A stretch of 64,000 nucleotides of DNA from Nymphaea colorata (GCF_008831285.2 NC_045138.2:29235934-29299933); one strand, 5' to 3'. Positions 44,849 through 62,890 are shown, numbered from the stretch's first letter. Translations and numbers: made by a program. The notes: a model not told the origin generated them from the sequence alone.

Positions 44849-46978
44849 CCCTCCAGCAGATAAGAGAAAGAAGCGAGGGGGAAGAGCTTTAAAGAAAGTG
44901 GGTAGCTATGTATAGAGGATATTATTTGCCTAATTTTTTCCACACCAGGCAGCAGCCATGAAACTTCGCAGCTGGTTTTGTCCATACACGTCATGACAGT
45001 TTTACTGTGATAGCCGACAGGGAAAAATACAAGTCAAACAGAAGAAAGAAAGAACAAAAGTCACAACTGAGCTGGTGATCCTAATGCTCTAAGATTCAGA
45101 CTTTTCGGCTGATTCAATTTAAGCATCTCCTGTAGAAAGAGTGGGGGCCCTACTGTAAAGATGCCCTTGATGTGGCAGCGACCAAGCTATTGATGTCGCC
45201 ATGGCCATCCGAACGCCAAAATGTGGTGAAGATTTCAGGGTGTATTGCTAACGTGGTTCAACATGATCTACTTAGATATCAAAGGGGGAGGTACTCTGTG
45301 AACAATGGCTAATTGACTAACAGAACAAGTTCATGAAGTGAAAGACTGAAGTGGGTAAAAAGGAAGAAAGCCATGTATTCTAAAGCCACCTAACCTATTG
45401 TCTGACAACTATAAAAAGATGCAGAATTGTTTACTCGTTAAATGCCTAAAATAAACTCTTCTTCACTGAAATTTAGCTTCCAAACTTCTACTGTAAATGG
45501 CAAAAAAGGAGTTTCAAATTTCGTTTTCTTTATATGACGATGATGAGACGGCTATCTTCCAGCCACCAAACCCAGATCTCCTCTTAGTGTCCATTGTGTC
45601 CAATTAATTTAGGAGGGCACCATTTGGAGCCGAAAATTATTTACTGATCCTCAAAAGGAACGGATATCGGTGGCATTTGATCTACTTGAACTGATAATTT
45701 AACTATCAACGAATTACTTTAACGATAAATCTCCACTTTGTATTTCCTACAACAGGCGAGCAAGTGAGAGAGAGGGCAAAATAAAGATGCATAGAAAGAT
45801 AGATGACAAAACAGAAATCCGTTCAAGCTGGAGGTGAAAAGAAACTTTTAGGAAAGGGGGGATGCGTGTGTGTATGTGCGTAGGAAGCGAGTGAAATCTA
45901 GTGACATATGGTGCGAGAGATTCATATGGGTCCACAAGATCATTCGGTGGGGGTTTCCTAAAAATTTCTCGCCGACGACCTGGTAAGCATTCGTGGGCTT
46001 AATTAATCAAACACTCCCAAAATTATCGACATTGAAGTCCATCTGCTTGCAATACTCATGGTATCGGTGCGTAGTTCGCCATATAAAGGTCCATTCTGCC
46101 TCTTTTTAATGGGCAGGAAGAGAATTTCATTCTACCACAAAAAAGGTAGCTCAAGCCCCAACCCATACCCCCAATCTCCTTAGGGTGCCAGCTTCAAATA
46201 TTGGCAGACATAAGACAAATTCAGCATATATGTGCGGCACGCAGATAACTTATATATATATATATATATAGCCAGTATGTATTGTCATTTAAGGTCTTCG
46301 ATGCGAGTGGAAAACTGGTTTTTACAACATTAAAATAGTCACTCTCCTCCCTTGAGTAGGTTCTTCGCATGAATTACTTGGTCGCCCGAGTGTGTTGAAA
46401 GCTAGTGCCAGTAGACTTCTCACAAGGCCCGAGGTCAATCCCCGTGAGCATGCACGTTCCCCACAATGGGATTAGATAATTATTACCTATGTGATTGCGT
46501 TATCTGTTACTCCAGTACAAAGCAATCAAAACTTCTGCGATCATTTTTCAAGCTTAAATGGAAAGCCACACGTATCCCATTCGGACCAGGAGCCAGGCTT
46601 CCCCATCTTCTCTTAATTTAGCGACTGCCTACTGCCACTTTTCACAAGAGGTGGATATGAGGGCCGGCGGCGTTAGGGCCTTAAAGGCAGACCCAAACTT
46701 AGACACTAGGCCCACATTTGAGCCTTATCCTTGCTTTCACGCTTAGGCTGCTTATGAGCTATACCTACTTTTGGTGGGTTAAACTCATCTTGACATATCT
46801 TGAGTTTGAGATCTGATTACTTGGCCAACCCAGACCATGAGCACCCGTCTTGTCTTCCATGTCCATTCTCCAGGACTGGACCCGCACGGCTTAGGAACCC
46901 AGGGGCTTGCTGAGTCCACGGCCCAGTGCTTACCTCTGTTTTAGGCTCCACAAGCCAACCTTAAGGCAGAAAATTAAA

Positions 46979-47060
46979 TGACCAACTTTGTTATCATTAG
47001 CAAACATGCGTGTGCGTGTGTACTGACCAACTTTGTTATCATTAGCAAGTATGCGTGCGT
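46979..47060. repeat. 45-bp-period tandem duplication
   Basis: TGACCAACTTTGTTATCATT followed by AGCAA and a GTGCGTG run occurs at 46979 and 47024. Confidence 0.8.
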
Positions 47061-47482
47061 GCACACACATATAGCAGACTTGCAACACGTATCCTAACAA
47101 AAACTTATATAAACCAAAGTCTGAATTAAACATGTAGGTTAGTGCTAACTTTTAATACTTCTAGCTCAACCTTGAGTCTCTTCCACGAGACCGAAATTGA
47201 GCAATTGAGCTGAGAAATCCTTTCTGATTTGTTTTGCTTTGTAACTTTTGTGAATATCAGGACTGGTAAAAATTAGTGCGTAAGACCAAGAAAGTCGGTT
47301 CTCGGTTAGACATCAAGTAGTAGGAGGTTTTCATCAGACTTGCGTATTTTGGATTTGAAGTTTCATCCTTGAGGGACAACGCAAGCTTATCACTGCATCT
47401 GCAAAATGAATAGTTTGCCTCCTTTTAAATAACAATGCCGTTTATGGTACAGGAAGTTTATACTGAACATCATTTTGAACAT

Positions 47483-47526
47483 CATGAATAGAATAAGTCA
47501 TTTACATGAATAGAATAAGTCATTTA
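47483..47526. repeat. 22-bp perfect tandem duplication
   Basis: CATGAATAGAATAAGTCATT plus TA occurs twice back to back. Confidence 0.85.
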
Positions 47527-47662
47527 AGAGGATAGTAGTTCCAGACAAGACCTGATGCTGGTTAAAAAGCTGTTTGCCTGTGGAACTGGTTGATATTCCG
47601 CCAGCAATATGCTGACTTTGCTAAACTTGTGTCAACTTACAGGTATGTAAAGAGCAAAGCCT

Positions 47663-49321
47663 TCAATAGCTGTGCCGGATAATCGGTGCATTCGGGTTGA
47701 CAATGCCCATCTGGTGACTCCACAGGGATAGTTGTCGAATAAGACTGATTTCATTTCTACCTTCTCTTCTTGAAGCATCTCCAATCCAATGGGACGCTCC
47801 TGATGAACTTTTCCAGCCAATTTTCATCATATCATTTCTCTTAGCTTCAGGGATCTGATCTGCTCCGGTGATACTTGTAGTCTTGGTTATCTCAGTTCCC
47901 ACATCTCTATGATCAAGGACCGGTCTTCTCCACATTCGCCAGAAGAACAGAACACATACTATCGGTGCAACTATGCAAAGTGGCAGCATAAGCCATTTGG
48001 TGTATCCACTGTGTGATTGAAAGACAACAAGTCTGGATGACAAATAAGCTAAAATTGTGAACACAACAGCGCTGTACATAGACCAGTAGATCTTTGGAAA
48101 ATGCCTACAAACTGACTTCTGCTTGAAGGGGATAATAGTGGCAAGACCCATGACAATACTTAGTGATGTCAACAGTGCTAGGTCATTAGTAACTGTGAAA
48201 ATCTTGAAGAAAACATTTCTAGCCATGACTGCTGTGCCAATCGATTCACCACCTTGATATACGCCACCAGGAGGACTGATTGATGCGCTGAAAGCAACTG
48301 TGGCAAGCAGTGTGGCAGCAACCATTACCGTCTCTGCAGCACTACCCAAGTGCTCATGGAACTTGGTACCAATTTCCCTTTGATGGAAACTATTAAATAG
48401 GTTCTGGGACTTCTGGGACACTGAACTTCGGTTGTTTCTCGATGACGCATAACTTGGAACCAGGTATTGGGTTGCCTTGCTCCTCTCAGCTCCAGCTTTC
48501 ATTAGTATCAGACGTATAGAAAGGACATCAGGATTGCTACCATTTTCTTGTGTCAAGTCAAGAGCACTACTCCCGTTTTGGTTGCAAGCATTCAATTCTA
48601 TTGTGGTTTTATCGATAAGATACTCTACCATCTGAAACCAAAAAACGAAGTCAAATACAGGCTAAGGATCTATGCAGTCTATGGATCAAACTTTCAATTA
48701 TTTAAGAGCAAGTGTTAGTATAAAGAAATTGACATGCACATTGCATTTTAAGAAGAAAAGCTCAACAATATGCATCAACATTAATGAACCTATTATCATG
48801 TGAAGTAGAGATTATTGTAAAAGAACTGATAATGTATGTTCTTTAGGAAATACATATTGTCCATTTGGAGTGAAAATGTCTCTCAACATCATCACACCTC
48901 TAATTTTTTTTTTCCCGAAGACACCAAAATCACCAGACAAATTTGAAACGTATAGTACCTAACAATGTGAAGAGATAACAAAGGTATGGAGATGCATTTA
49001 TTTGATTCTTGCATTAGAAACATGACCAAAGTGGCAATTGCGTCTCAGTCTATGTCAATGTGATAACCCAAATACCAAGAGAAACTTGAAACGTATAATA
49101 CCTAACAATGAGAAAGGGGGAAAAAAAATGGAGCAGCATACATCAGAAGCTGCATGCATATGTACGCAGTTCATGTTAGTGTATGTTTGTCTCTGTCTAT
49201 GTCATGATCCATCATTATGTTTGATGCTCATGAACATGAAAAAAGAGATCCACACTTTGTTGCTTTCATGATTATCTGATGGTTACTCTCCTCCTTATCC
49301 GGTCGAGGAGAAGGGGGAGGG

Positions 49322-49361
<40 letters not shown>

Positions 49362-51010
49362 ATGTCATACTTGGATGTGCTTTCCAGCCACAGCGAGGTG
49401 CAAAATTGTGTTACCATTACCATCCTGAAGATTGATAAACTCAGAGGTATCAAGTTTTTCCATCAGATACTTGAATGCCTCAAGCCGGTTGTACTTCACA
49501 GTCAGATGCAGAGCAGTTTCCCCTAGGCTTGTTAAGATCTCAGCTATGTCCAGTCTTTGTGACAGAATTTCATCTAAAATGCTAACCCAACCTTTTATTG
49601 CTGCCAAGTGTAGTGGTGTTCTCCCATCGACATCCCTCTGAGAGCAAAGATCAGAATCAAACTGCAACAGCGCTCTTGTTACATCAAGGTGACCTTTCCA
49701 GCAAGCATGATGTAAAGGCGAGAAGCCAAATTTGTCAAAGGTTGATGCCAAGCTTGGCTGCACTTTTAGTAACTCCTGCACAATTTCTGCACAATTTTGT
49801 AACAAATTACTTCCATGAACAAAGAAGAAAAAATGAAAATGGCACAAGTCAGCGCACTTCCATGATCTACTAAGAAACATCCATATAGACTCGGCAATTG
49901 AGATAAGCCAGGGTATCACCACACTATTTTATGGGGTCACCATTAACTTTTTTGGTGTTCGTTTCGTGTCGCAGCTCCTTCGCATTGGACAGAGAACCTT
50001 ATAAAAACATGCTACTGATATATCAGACATAGACTTTCATTAATTTCTCCAAGTATCCGAATTGTAATGGTTCTTATGATCTTATCATCTTCTAGAAAGT
50101 TCACCAGAGCAGTCTGCGTTAAGATTTTCAAACTGATGCATTTCAGAAAGGATCAATTTTCATGCGCACATTGTCATTGTGTTTATCGCAGTCAATCAGT
50201 TCCTTGACAGCTGTCAGTAAAAATGCAAACAGAATTGTTATCTACCTCGGGTTTTAGGGTTTAGGGTTTATTAGCATCCTTGATATCAACCATCTTTAAT
50301 TTTGAAAGAGAGGATTCAATCAAATTGGGAAGCTAAATCTCCTGATTGCCTATAGGTGAAATGAGCATTGCAACAAATTTCCGCAGAATTCCTCTACGTT
50401 CTCCTGTTCAATAATTGGCATACTCCCTTATTTGTCAAGGAAAGACCAATTTTTGTGAATCGAGAGGAAGAAGATCTTGCCGAAAAAACGGAATTAAACA
50501 CAATCAACAGAGAATGACCAATTAAAGTTGCAACGACTAGAAAAGGAACAAGGAATCACCTGCGTGCCCGTACAAAGCAGCCGAATGCAAGGCAGTGAAC
50601 GGCGAGTCCACCTCTAACCGCGACACCCTCGTATCCCTCAGCAGAAGCTTGACGACCTCGAGGTTTCCGGCATGGCACGCCACGGCAAGGGCACTCTCGC
50701 CGTCGCGGTTGAGTCTATAGGCCAGGACAGGGTCAACCTCTAGCATCAGCTGCACCATCTCCACGCTCCCCTGCCGGCACGCCTCATGCAGAGGGGTCTC
50801 CAGAGAGGCGTCCTCGGCGCTCACCATGGCTGGGCGGACGCGGAGGACCTCGGCGGCGAAGCACACGTGACCGAACCTCGCTGCCAGGTGCAGCGGCGTG
50901 GCTCGCGTCGCCGTCGCCACCTGATCAAGCAGCACCTCATCATCCGCCACCAATTGGCGCAGCACCTCGGCGTCGCCCCTTACGGAGGCGTCGAAGAGCC
51001 TCCTGTCCAT
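47663..51010 (-). CDS. Ankyrin-repeat membrane protein with PGG domain (gene B)
   Basis: Three exons with GT-AG introns: 51010-50560, 49786-49371 and 48631-47663, giving 1836 nt and 611 residues. Exons 1 and 2 are 451 and 416 nt, exactly as in gene A, and exon 1 starts with the same MDRRLFDAS, so the genes are tandem duplicates. It has about eight ankyrin repeats (for example ATPLHLAARFGHVCFA, RTPLHLAAIKGWVSIL, NTILHLAVAGKHIQ) and a PGG domain (SISPPGGVYQGGE) with four hydrophobic segments. The linker before PGG and the C-terminal tail differ strongly from gene A, while the ankyrin part and PGG core are alike. Codon usage in exon 1 is markedly GC-rich. Introns are 773 and 739 bp. The role is probably membrane-associated signalling or defence, by family. 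Confidence 0.93.
49323..49360. repeat. (GA)n microsatellite inside intron 2 of gene B
   Basis: On the coding strand this is a CT tract starting about 10 bases after the 5' splice site of intron 2. Gene A has a shorter pyrimidine-rich stretch at the homologous place (42901-42945). Confidence 0.9.
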
Positions 51011-54000
51011 TGGCTTTCTCAGGGGAAAACAAGAGTTTGTACTGGGGAACGGAGATGAAGGACGATCATGGTGCCGCAGAAATTGTAAAGAAAAGGGTCG
51101 ACAGGGGTTGCAGTTCGATCGTTGACGATGGGTTCTGCCTGCTTTTTTTTTTTTTCCTTCTCTGTGTTGGCTTGCTCAACGACGTGCAGAGAGATTTGTC
51201 AACAGAATAAGAGGAAATTGAGGAGTGGCAGCGTTGAATTTGAGATCAAAGCGCGAAGAGAACTCCGATGCCCATCACAGACCTATGATGGTAAGACTTG
51301 GGGATAGATGGGGAACGTTGAAGTTTGAATGGGGGATTAGGTGAGCAACTAAACTGCTTCAGCATAGAAATGAAAAATTCGCGTGGATAATAAACAAAGT
51401 CGAAGGAAATTCCAATTTGAAAACCGACGTGCGAAATTCAGAGCCTTGGCCTTGGCCTTGGCCTTGGCCTCTAGAAATTAGATGTTCTCTCGGTTCTTTT
51501 CTATCGAAAAATATCGGCATTTGAAGAAAAGCTTCAAAATAAGATCACACTGCTTTACGTTCTCTATTTTGATCTTCGTTCCTTTAGTTGCATGTTCATG
51601 CGTTCGTGAACTGAACTTCTCTTGTTTTCTAGACTAAAGGAGGTGATAAATGATAATCGAGTCGTGAAACTTTTCGTTTTGGTAAGTAGATCTTGCATGC
51701 TTGGTCAAGATACTTATCGTTGCAAAAGTTCGGTCACTAACTTTGGAAGTATGCGCCCTTACTGCGGAGGCGCCCACCAAAGTTTCATTTGAAGACCAAA
51801 ACTAGTTGCTTTGTGTTGACTAAAATGTAGAAATAAGTTTAAACTTAAAAAAAAAAAAAAAAAATTCTTTTATAGATGGGTCTCCAAAGATAACAATTTC
51901 TCGCGTTTCCTTTTTATCTTTAATTTCTTTTTCGTTGATAGTTGTCATCAGGCTGGCTACCAAATTGACTAAAAAGAGAAAAATCTAAAACCTACGCCTG
52001 CTAGCTTTAGACTTTTTGTTTCACCTTAATTGATCTCTTGTTGGGTGGAAAAAATCAAGACCTAACTCTTATTTAGCTAAGGATGTAAACATGTTTGGCC
52101 TCTGGTTTGCTGTCATGTTTAAACCTAAAACATGTTTTTTTTTTTTCAAAACAGCGTTTGCTGTCATGTTTTCAATAACCTGCTTGAGGGATCTTTTTTT
52201 CATCCAAAATGATGTTTTGGGGATACGAAATTATTCATTTTGCTTTGGTTATTGTCATAAATACTTTAACAACCTTGGTTGTAAATCATGCTATTGTGTC
52301 ATGATTATCAAATTAATTCACATTACACCATTCTTTCTTTTTAACCATTGAATACTTCATATGATTTTTACATGTGCCTCACATCATCAACTTCTATTGA
52401 AATTCAAGTGTTGTTCAGATCTCTTTTTTTTTTTCCGCTACATATCTTCAAGTTCTATTGAAATTCAAGTATAGTGTAGGCAAATAAATTATTCATGGAT
52501 TAAAACCCACAGGTTGGCCACTGGCAGGTCAAAATCTAACCAGCAAGGGCTAGAAGAAGCAACCCAACATTTCAAGGGGTTGGTGTTGTTGCTGGTTTAT
52601 CATCTTTGTTGAGTACTCAATGGAAATACTATTTGGCATGTTGTTTCTTTAATGATAAATCATGTTTCATAGAGCTTACAAATATTCGTTTGATCGATTA
52701 ATGAAGTGAATATCTAGATTCAGCGTATGGTGGGTTCAAAGTGATGAACATTACCATGGCACTTTTCAGCTCATTTTCATCTCTTTTCTTTGTAAACAAT
52801 AATAGCAGCAACATTGTTTAGTACTTATAGCTAATGTTAATGAAAGTCTCCTATAGTTTTCAAAACGTGATCTAAAACTCATTTTTGGTCGTCCAAACAA
52901 AAACCTGGTTTCAAAAAAGTGAAACCTGGTTTTTGATAGGTCATCCAAATGCAAAAACCGGGTTTTCAAAACTCAATAAAAAAATTGGTTTTCATAAAAC
53001 TAGGTTTTCAGAAAAACCATTTCTTTGAGGTATTATCCAAACGCAACCTTAAATTTGAATACAACATATTTAAGCTAACCCTAAGGAGTTTGACGTAAAT
53101 GGCCGGATTTAGTCTCTTATTCAATTCTCATGAACGTAAAACCCCCTCCATAAGCCAATGCAGCCCTAGACCCGGGGGCAAAGGAAAAGCCGGTAAACCT
53201 GGAATCCTCATCAGAACATGTTTAAACCTTACTTCCTTAAACAGTTGAGGTTGTTTTTTCACAAATCTTCCTCTTTTATGAATCTAGCTGGAATCCATGC
53301 TCATATCCAATCACCAAAAATTTGGTCAGTCATACATCTCATCTTCACCAACTTCATCAAATAGTGCTTGTTGATCTTGTTCATGAGTAGGAGGCTAACA
53401 ATCTACCATCCAAAAGAGGCTCTCAGGCACCACCCCCCACAAACCGCCAACTCCGTGCCTCTGGGGTCTTGGGTTGTGTCCGGGTGAAGTGCGGATAGGC
53501 ATTAAGCCACCATCAACTCAATAAAGTACCCCCTACTTTTTGGGGCCCAAGAATGTAACAATCATGGGAATCAAAGTTGCGACTTGCCATTTATGCATTC
53601 CTCTGCCCTGACCAGCTATGCTATGTCCCTTGAAGCCGGTACTTGTTCATCTTGGTGGCAAGTTTTAAAGTGAGTGATGGCAAAAGATTGGAGATCTTTT
53701 GGTGCCCTATAATTACAAGCAAGCGAAAAATTTTCACATGAAAGCTTTCCAAAAAACCTGAGTTTTTTGTGAGGAATCTCGTCAAAATTTGTAATGCTTT
53801 TTTTTTCTTCTTCTTCTTTTAATGCCACTAGGACTGAAAGACAAAGCCACCTGCGGGTTGGGCTGACATGGCTGCGAAGAACTTGTTTGAACCGGTGTCG
53901 CCAGAATTGGCTTGAATCTGCTGATTGCCTGATTGAGATCAAAATGATGCCAAACCAATTCCATTTGGTAGCCAATCCAAGGAGGACGCACGTCAGTTTT
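51011..54000. other. Upstream region of gene B and AT-rich spacer
   Basis: No further gene was supported. It contains a CCTTGG hexamer run (51444-51470), poly-A/poly-T runs (51846-51864, 52134-52146), and GGTTTTCA/AAAACCTGG-type subrepeats in about 52860-53020, where CCAAACGCAACC near 53038 may be a transposon end. Confidence 0.4.
51444..51470. repeat. (CCTTGG)n hexamer repeat
   Basis: About four and a half copies of CCTTGG in the upstream region of ankyrin gene B. Confidence 0.85.
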
Positions 54001-55767
54001 TAACTTTATCTTAAAATATGTTAAGATATTTTCTGATTTTTAGTTAATTTATTATATATTTTCATTTTTTTCAAAAATAAGTTGTTGCACAACCCTGTGC
54101 AGGAAACAAATATACGTTCCTAGGAAAAAGAGAGAGAGTTGGGCTATTTCAAAACTTTTTTATAATAAAAATTGTACTTTTTAGTCTTTTTACTTTTGAA
54201 CTTGGATATTTTTCATCATTTGCTACTCTAATTCTCCCACTCAAGCTCTTTAACCACCTCATTTAGTTTGTGATATCAAATGAGCCAAGGCAGAGCTCGA
54301 AGTCTCAACTTCCACTTAGCGCAATGTAGAGCTCATTTGTAACAGAATCATCATCTTAACCAAGGTGAGGCAACGTTGTTATGAACCAAACCAATCCTAT
54401 CTATGAGACATCCGGCCCTGCCCATACTATGGCTTGTTCGAGCGTAGAACAGCAAAATATATTGAGAATCATATTCAGTTCAGATACAGTATATAAGGAC
54501 CATTTGCAACCTAAAGCGCTGCAGAAAGCACATAGAAACTTCTAGAAAAACTGCGATATATTCTTGGCTGTATCATGTGACATAGAGAAGGACATGTTAC
54601 TAACTATACCACTTACAAAAGTTCAATCCACTTTGCCAATGTCAAAGTGGATTGAAATAAACCCCAGTGAAATACAGCATTTCAGGGAACTTTCCCAGCC
54701 CAATTTCCATCCTATCTGTGCTTACCTCAGTTCTTGTCCCTGATCCAGTCTGAGTATGCTAATAGGACCTGTTGTCATGCTTCATCTCCTCCATCTACTT
54801 TTCAACTTCTTCAGATTTTCCAGACAAAAAGGAATGCATACAACTTGTGCCTATAAGAGTTTACCGAATTGCAGAATTTGGTGTATCCAGGGGAAGGTGA
54901 CAAGATCACTTATCTCGATGACATGTAAGGTGAAAACCTAAAGGAAGCAGAGATGTGCTTCATATTCAGCACATGTAACCCCGATGATTTAGGAAATAAG
55001 TTAAAACTACTATATCGCATAACCTGATCATTCTTAATTCACTGTTGCAGATGCTAAAATTTTTTGTTGATCTGCACCGCCCTTAATGATACCACTTATC
55101 AAACTGCATCTTTAACAAGACAACAGAAAGATTTTCTCAGCTAATCTCACAAGGCCGGCAGGTTGTGTGATTATCAACTACTCAGGAGATGAGATTTCTT
55201 TCCCTTTTAGCTGCTGCGTGAGTTTCTCCTAAAGAAGGATGAGTATTACTGGTTCATCTTGGCTTTTGCGCAAAAACTGGTAAAATTGATTCAGAGCACA
55301 CGTGCTTGTGAGGCTAGGATACACATATTCTCAGAACATATGATTCTGCAAAGTTTCTATGTTTCAAATGTTGGAACATGCCTCAGAAACTTGACCAAAG
55401 CATCGTAAAACCCTACTCCTAGGAATCTAAAAGTAAGATGCCAATTTGAAGGCAGCCTTTCCTCTGTCATGGGAAAGGAAAAAAGTGCATCATGTTTCTA
55501 AATTCTTTTACGAAGGTTATTGGTTCTTTGTCAAATCTATGGAACTCAGATTAGACTATTTATTTTCAACCCGTAAAGTCTGTAGATCCATAGTCAACAA
55601 TTCTTAGCACACAACCTAGTTCTCTGTATAATGTCAAAACAAATCCAGCAGTAAACTTGAACGGTCTATCGATAGACTACTAACGCAGTGCGTCTTCTCC
55701 TTCTCCTTTTTTCTTTTCTTTTTTTCTTTTTTCGGCTCTTTTATTGCCTCCCATATAGCTTTCTGTT

Positions 55768-55835
55768 CTCTGGCTTTTCACTTGTTTTTTCTATTCTCTG
55801 GCTTTCACTTGTTTTTTCTATTCTCTGGCTTTTTA
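55768..55835. repeat. Short tandem repeat, TTCTCTGGCTTTNCACTTG units
   Basis: Three imperfect copies of a unit containing TTCTCTGGCTTT and ACTTGTTTTTTC in a pyrimidine-rich tract. Confidence 0.65.
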
Positions 55836-56400
55836 CTTTTTTCCGCATCTTACTGTGAGCTCCTTCCAGTTGGCCCATGAGAAATACAAAATTGTGATGC
55901 CATTTAGCCAAAACATTTGTTGATCAATGAGAATTCAGTGGAAAGATTAAGACGTGGACACCCTCCAGAAATTACCGCAGCCTCTTCACGCTTCACATTC
56001 CCTGCTCTTCCTTGGTGTTTTGGCAGACATGAAAAGTTGGCACTGTTAGGAAATTCTCAGCATCCGGAACGGCCAGCAAAAAGGCAGAGTAAATAGTGCT
56101 GCTCCATTGATTTTTCCCGTTCGTCCGAAAGATGGACAGCAACTAACAAGCCACTTTTATCTACAAGATCAACTATTGCTTGTGAAAGATCTACACGTTT
56201 CGACAGATTTGTGAAAAAATGACGGCAAGAATGGAATCTTTCAAGGAGATTGTCCAATTTCATTGATGCATATACTTCCAAACCGACCACTTGCATTATT
56301 TTTTTTGGGTGGGTCCTATCCACTCAGCACCAACGAGTGTCTATCACTGCTTGTGGCCTTTCTGAATGCACTCTCCATGGCAAAATCATTATAGCAGTTA

Positions 56401-56402
<2 letters not shown>

Positions 56403-56435
<33 letters not shown>
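56403..56435. repeat. (GA)n microsatellite
   Basis: Uninterrupted AG dinucleotides; the peptide RERERE over it is an artefact. Confidence 0.9.
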
Positions 56436-56438
<3 letters not shown>

Positions 56439-56850
56439 TTGACGAGATGTCTCATGAAGGGATCAAATTTCAATATCAGTTGCTTTCCACCACTTCTTTC
56501 ATATCTTTCTTCAATATTAGTTCATTTCCACCACTTCTTTTATATCTTCGTTTTCAATTTTCTTTTGTTTTCTTCTTCGAGGTATCTGGAGGTTTTACAC
56601 CGACGGCAACAGGAAGCAGAGCATGATAAACATGCATCATACAAACAACAAATCCAGAAAGCTCGACAGTTTTCCATATTGGTGCGAGAAATAAGATCTT
56701 AGAAGATTAAAAACAAACAGAATCCATCTTTACGAAGCACACCAACATCAGAGAGCGTTCTTTCTGAACTTGAAAGAGAATACAGAGGAAAACAGCTGCA
56801 ACTGCAGCTCTCAGCAAAAGGAAACAAGAGCAGACTGTGGTTCGAATTCA

Positions 56851-58187
56851 TTACAGAGGGATATGTTCTGTGGGGCTCATGTAAACATTTCCGTAAATAA
56901 GCCCAGCCAGGCCACCTCCAATAAGAGGACCAACCCAGTAGATCCAGTTGTCTGTGAAGTCCCCACTGGCCACAGCCGGTCCGAAGGAGCGAGCCGGGTT
57001 CATTGAGCCACCAGAGAATGGACCAGCTGCTAGGATGTTGGCACCCACAATGAACCCAATGGCTATGGGTGCAATTGTGCCCAATGAGCCCTTCTTCGGG
57101 TCGACTGCAGTTGCATAGACGGTGTAAACCAATGCAAAAGTTATGATAATCTCCATTACGACTCCTTCAACTGCACCGACGCCGGCGCCCAGGCCATGAG
57201 TTGGAATAGCCTACAGTTCAACATGCAAATGATCAAATTAGCTTTAGAATCTCACAGATTACAGCAAGTTTGTCAGACATGGACTATGGAGTGGGCTGAT
57301 GATCAAAATAAGCCTCACCAAGCCTCCTGTGACAGCCTTGAGTAGGAAGCAAGCTACAATGGCTCCAACAAGCTGGGCAACCCAATAGAAGATGCCAGTG
57401 AGAATTGTGATCTGCCCCCCAAGAGCCAATCCAAAGGTAACAGCCGGGTTGACATGGCCACCGGAGATGTTGGCACCGACGGAAACAGCCACGAACAAGG
57501 CAAAGCCATGGCAGACTGCAATAGCTACAAGTCCAGCAGGTTCTAGAGCTGCATCGCTTGTGAGCTTATCTGCAAGATCAACAGCAGTTAAAATCTTGAA
57601 GTGTTTCAGTAACTTTCTTAGATCAACCCGACTTTTTCATGCTTACTGATTTACAGACTGTCAGGAAGGGAAGATCGATTAAGAAGGCAAATGGTTGAAA
57701 CTTGAAAGCATGGAGAAACTAACTCGACCCAGAAGACAAGTCATGTATATATGAAAGCATTAGGATATAATGATGTGTTAGTATGTGAAGCCTTGCATTA
57801 GCAACGTGTACAGATTCCTTGAAAGTTTTCCATCTTCATAACATTCACAAATGACAAGACAGCACCAACCACAGAAGAACAACCATGAAATATATTATGA
57901 TATTTCTTTTCTTTTTACTTCTGTAACAAATCAACGGCCATGGATGTGCTTGGAGAGTTCATCCAACGGCCGTAGGTGCCGGGTGGTGCTATCATCCTAT
58001 ATATACCCAAGAAACAGTAGTCATTCACAAAAGTTTCATGTTCAGACAGAGAAAACTAACTGTAGGCAATTGCAGAACCGACGCCAGCGAATACAAAGAG
58101 CAGGGTGGAGATGAACTCAGCAAGGTAGGCCTTGAGAGAGGCAACATTAAAAGAGTCATCAAAGCGACCAAAAGCAATCCAAGCCAT
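56851..58187 (-). CDS. TIP2: Tonoplast intrinsic protein, TIP2 type (aquaporin)
   Basis: Three exons with GT-AG introns: 58187-58061, 57569-57319 and 57210-56851, giving 738 nt and 245 residues. It starts [13 protein letters not shown], the typical TIP2 N-terminus; an upstream in-frame GTG extension is not used. Both NPA boxes are present ([12 protein letters not shown] and [12 protein letters not shown]). The selectivity-filter positions read His (in ICHGF-like VCHGFALF), Ile (IAIGFIVGA), Gly (FSGGSM) and Arg (NPAR), the H-I-G-R set of TIP2 proteins, which conduct water and ammonia across the vacuolar membrane. Length is normal for TIPs and all six membrane helices are recognisable. No lesion is seen. 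The exact TIP2 subtype is not decided. Confidence 0.97.
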
Positions 58188-58295
58188 AGATGATTTGCAG
58201 GGAAAAGAAAAAAGAAAGGAAGAACAGAAAAAAAAGGAAGAGGTGAAGGGTGCTAGAAGGAGCAAAACCACATTCTTTGTTCCTCCAGTGTTGTG

Positions 58296-58303
58296 CTTTT
58301 ATA
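58296..58303 (-). promoter_or_regulatory. TATA box of the TIP2 gene
   Basis: TATAAAAG on the minus strand, about 110 bp upstream of ATG 58187, consistent with a leader of about 80 bases. The long TA tract begins about 95 bp farther upstream. Confidence 0.7.
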
Positions 58304-58394
58304 CTGGAAACAGGCCACTGCAGACAGCACTATCCATGTCATTACAGTAACAATATTGATAATAATAAAAAGTTGAGGATATGTTTGAAGAAAA

Positions 58395-62890
<4,496 letters not shown>

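Larger units (their letters stand above)
44850..47655. other. Spacer between the ankyrin genes
   Basis: The first few hundred bases upstream of 44848 should hold the gene A promoter; no convincing TATA box was seen. A (TA)n run is at about 46250-46270, a 45-bp-period tandem duplication at 46979-47060 and a 22-bp tandem duplication at 47483-47526. No other gene was supported. Confidence 0.4.
54001..56850. other. Spacer downstream of the aquaporin
   Basis: No gene is confidently seen. A minus-strand open frame at 56057-56323 (88 codons, VDLSQAIVDLVDKSGLLVAV) has normal composition but no recognised domain. Repeated CTTGTTTTTTCTATTCTCTGG units occur near 55775-55830 (partial). A (GA)n tract lies at 56403-56435. 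Confidence 0.35.

Noticed and set aside
50255-50275. Telomere-like TTTAGGG repeats (also near 5868-5885)
   Set aside because: Only about two units at each site; more likely chance or telo-box motifs than an interstitial telomere.
56057-56323. An 88-codon minus-strand frame downstream of the aquaporin
   Set aside because: No domain recognised and not in frame with any exon of the TIP2 gene.
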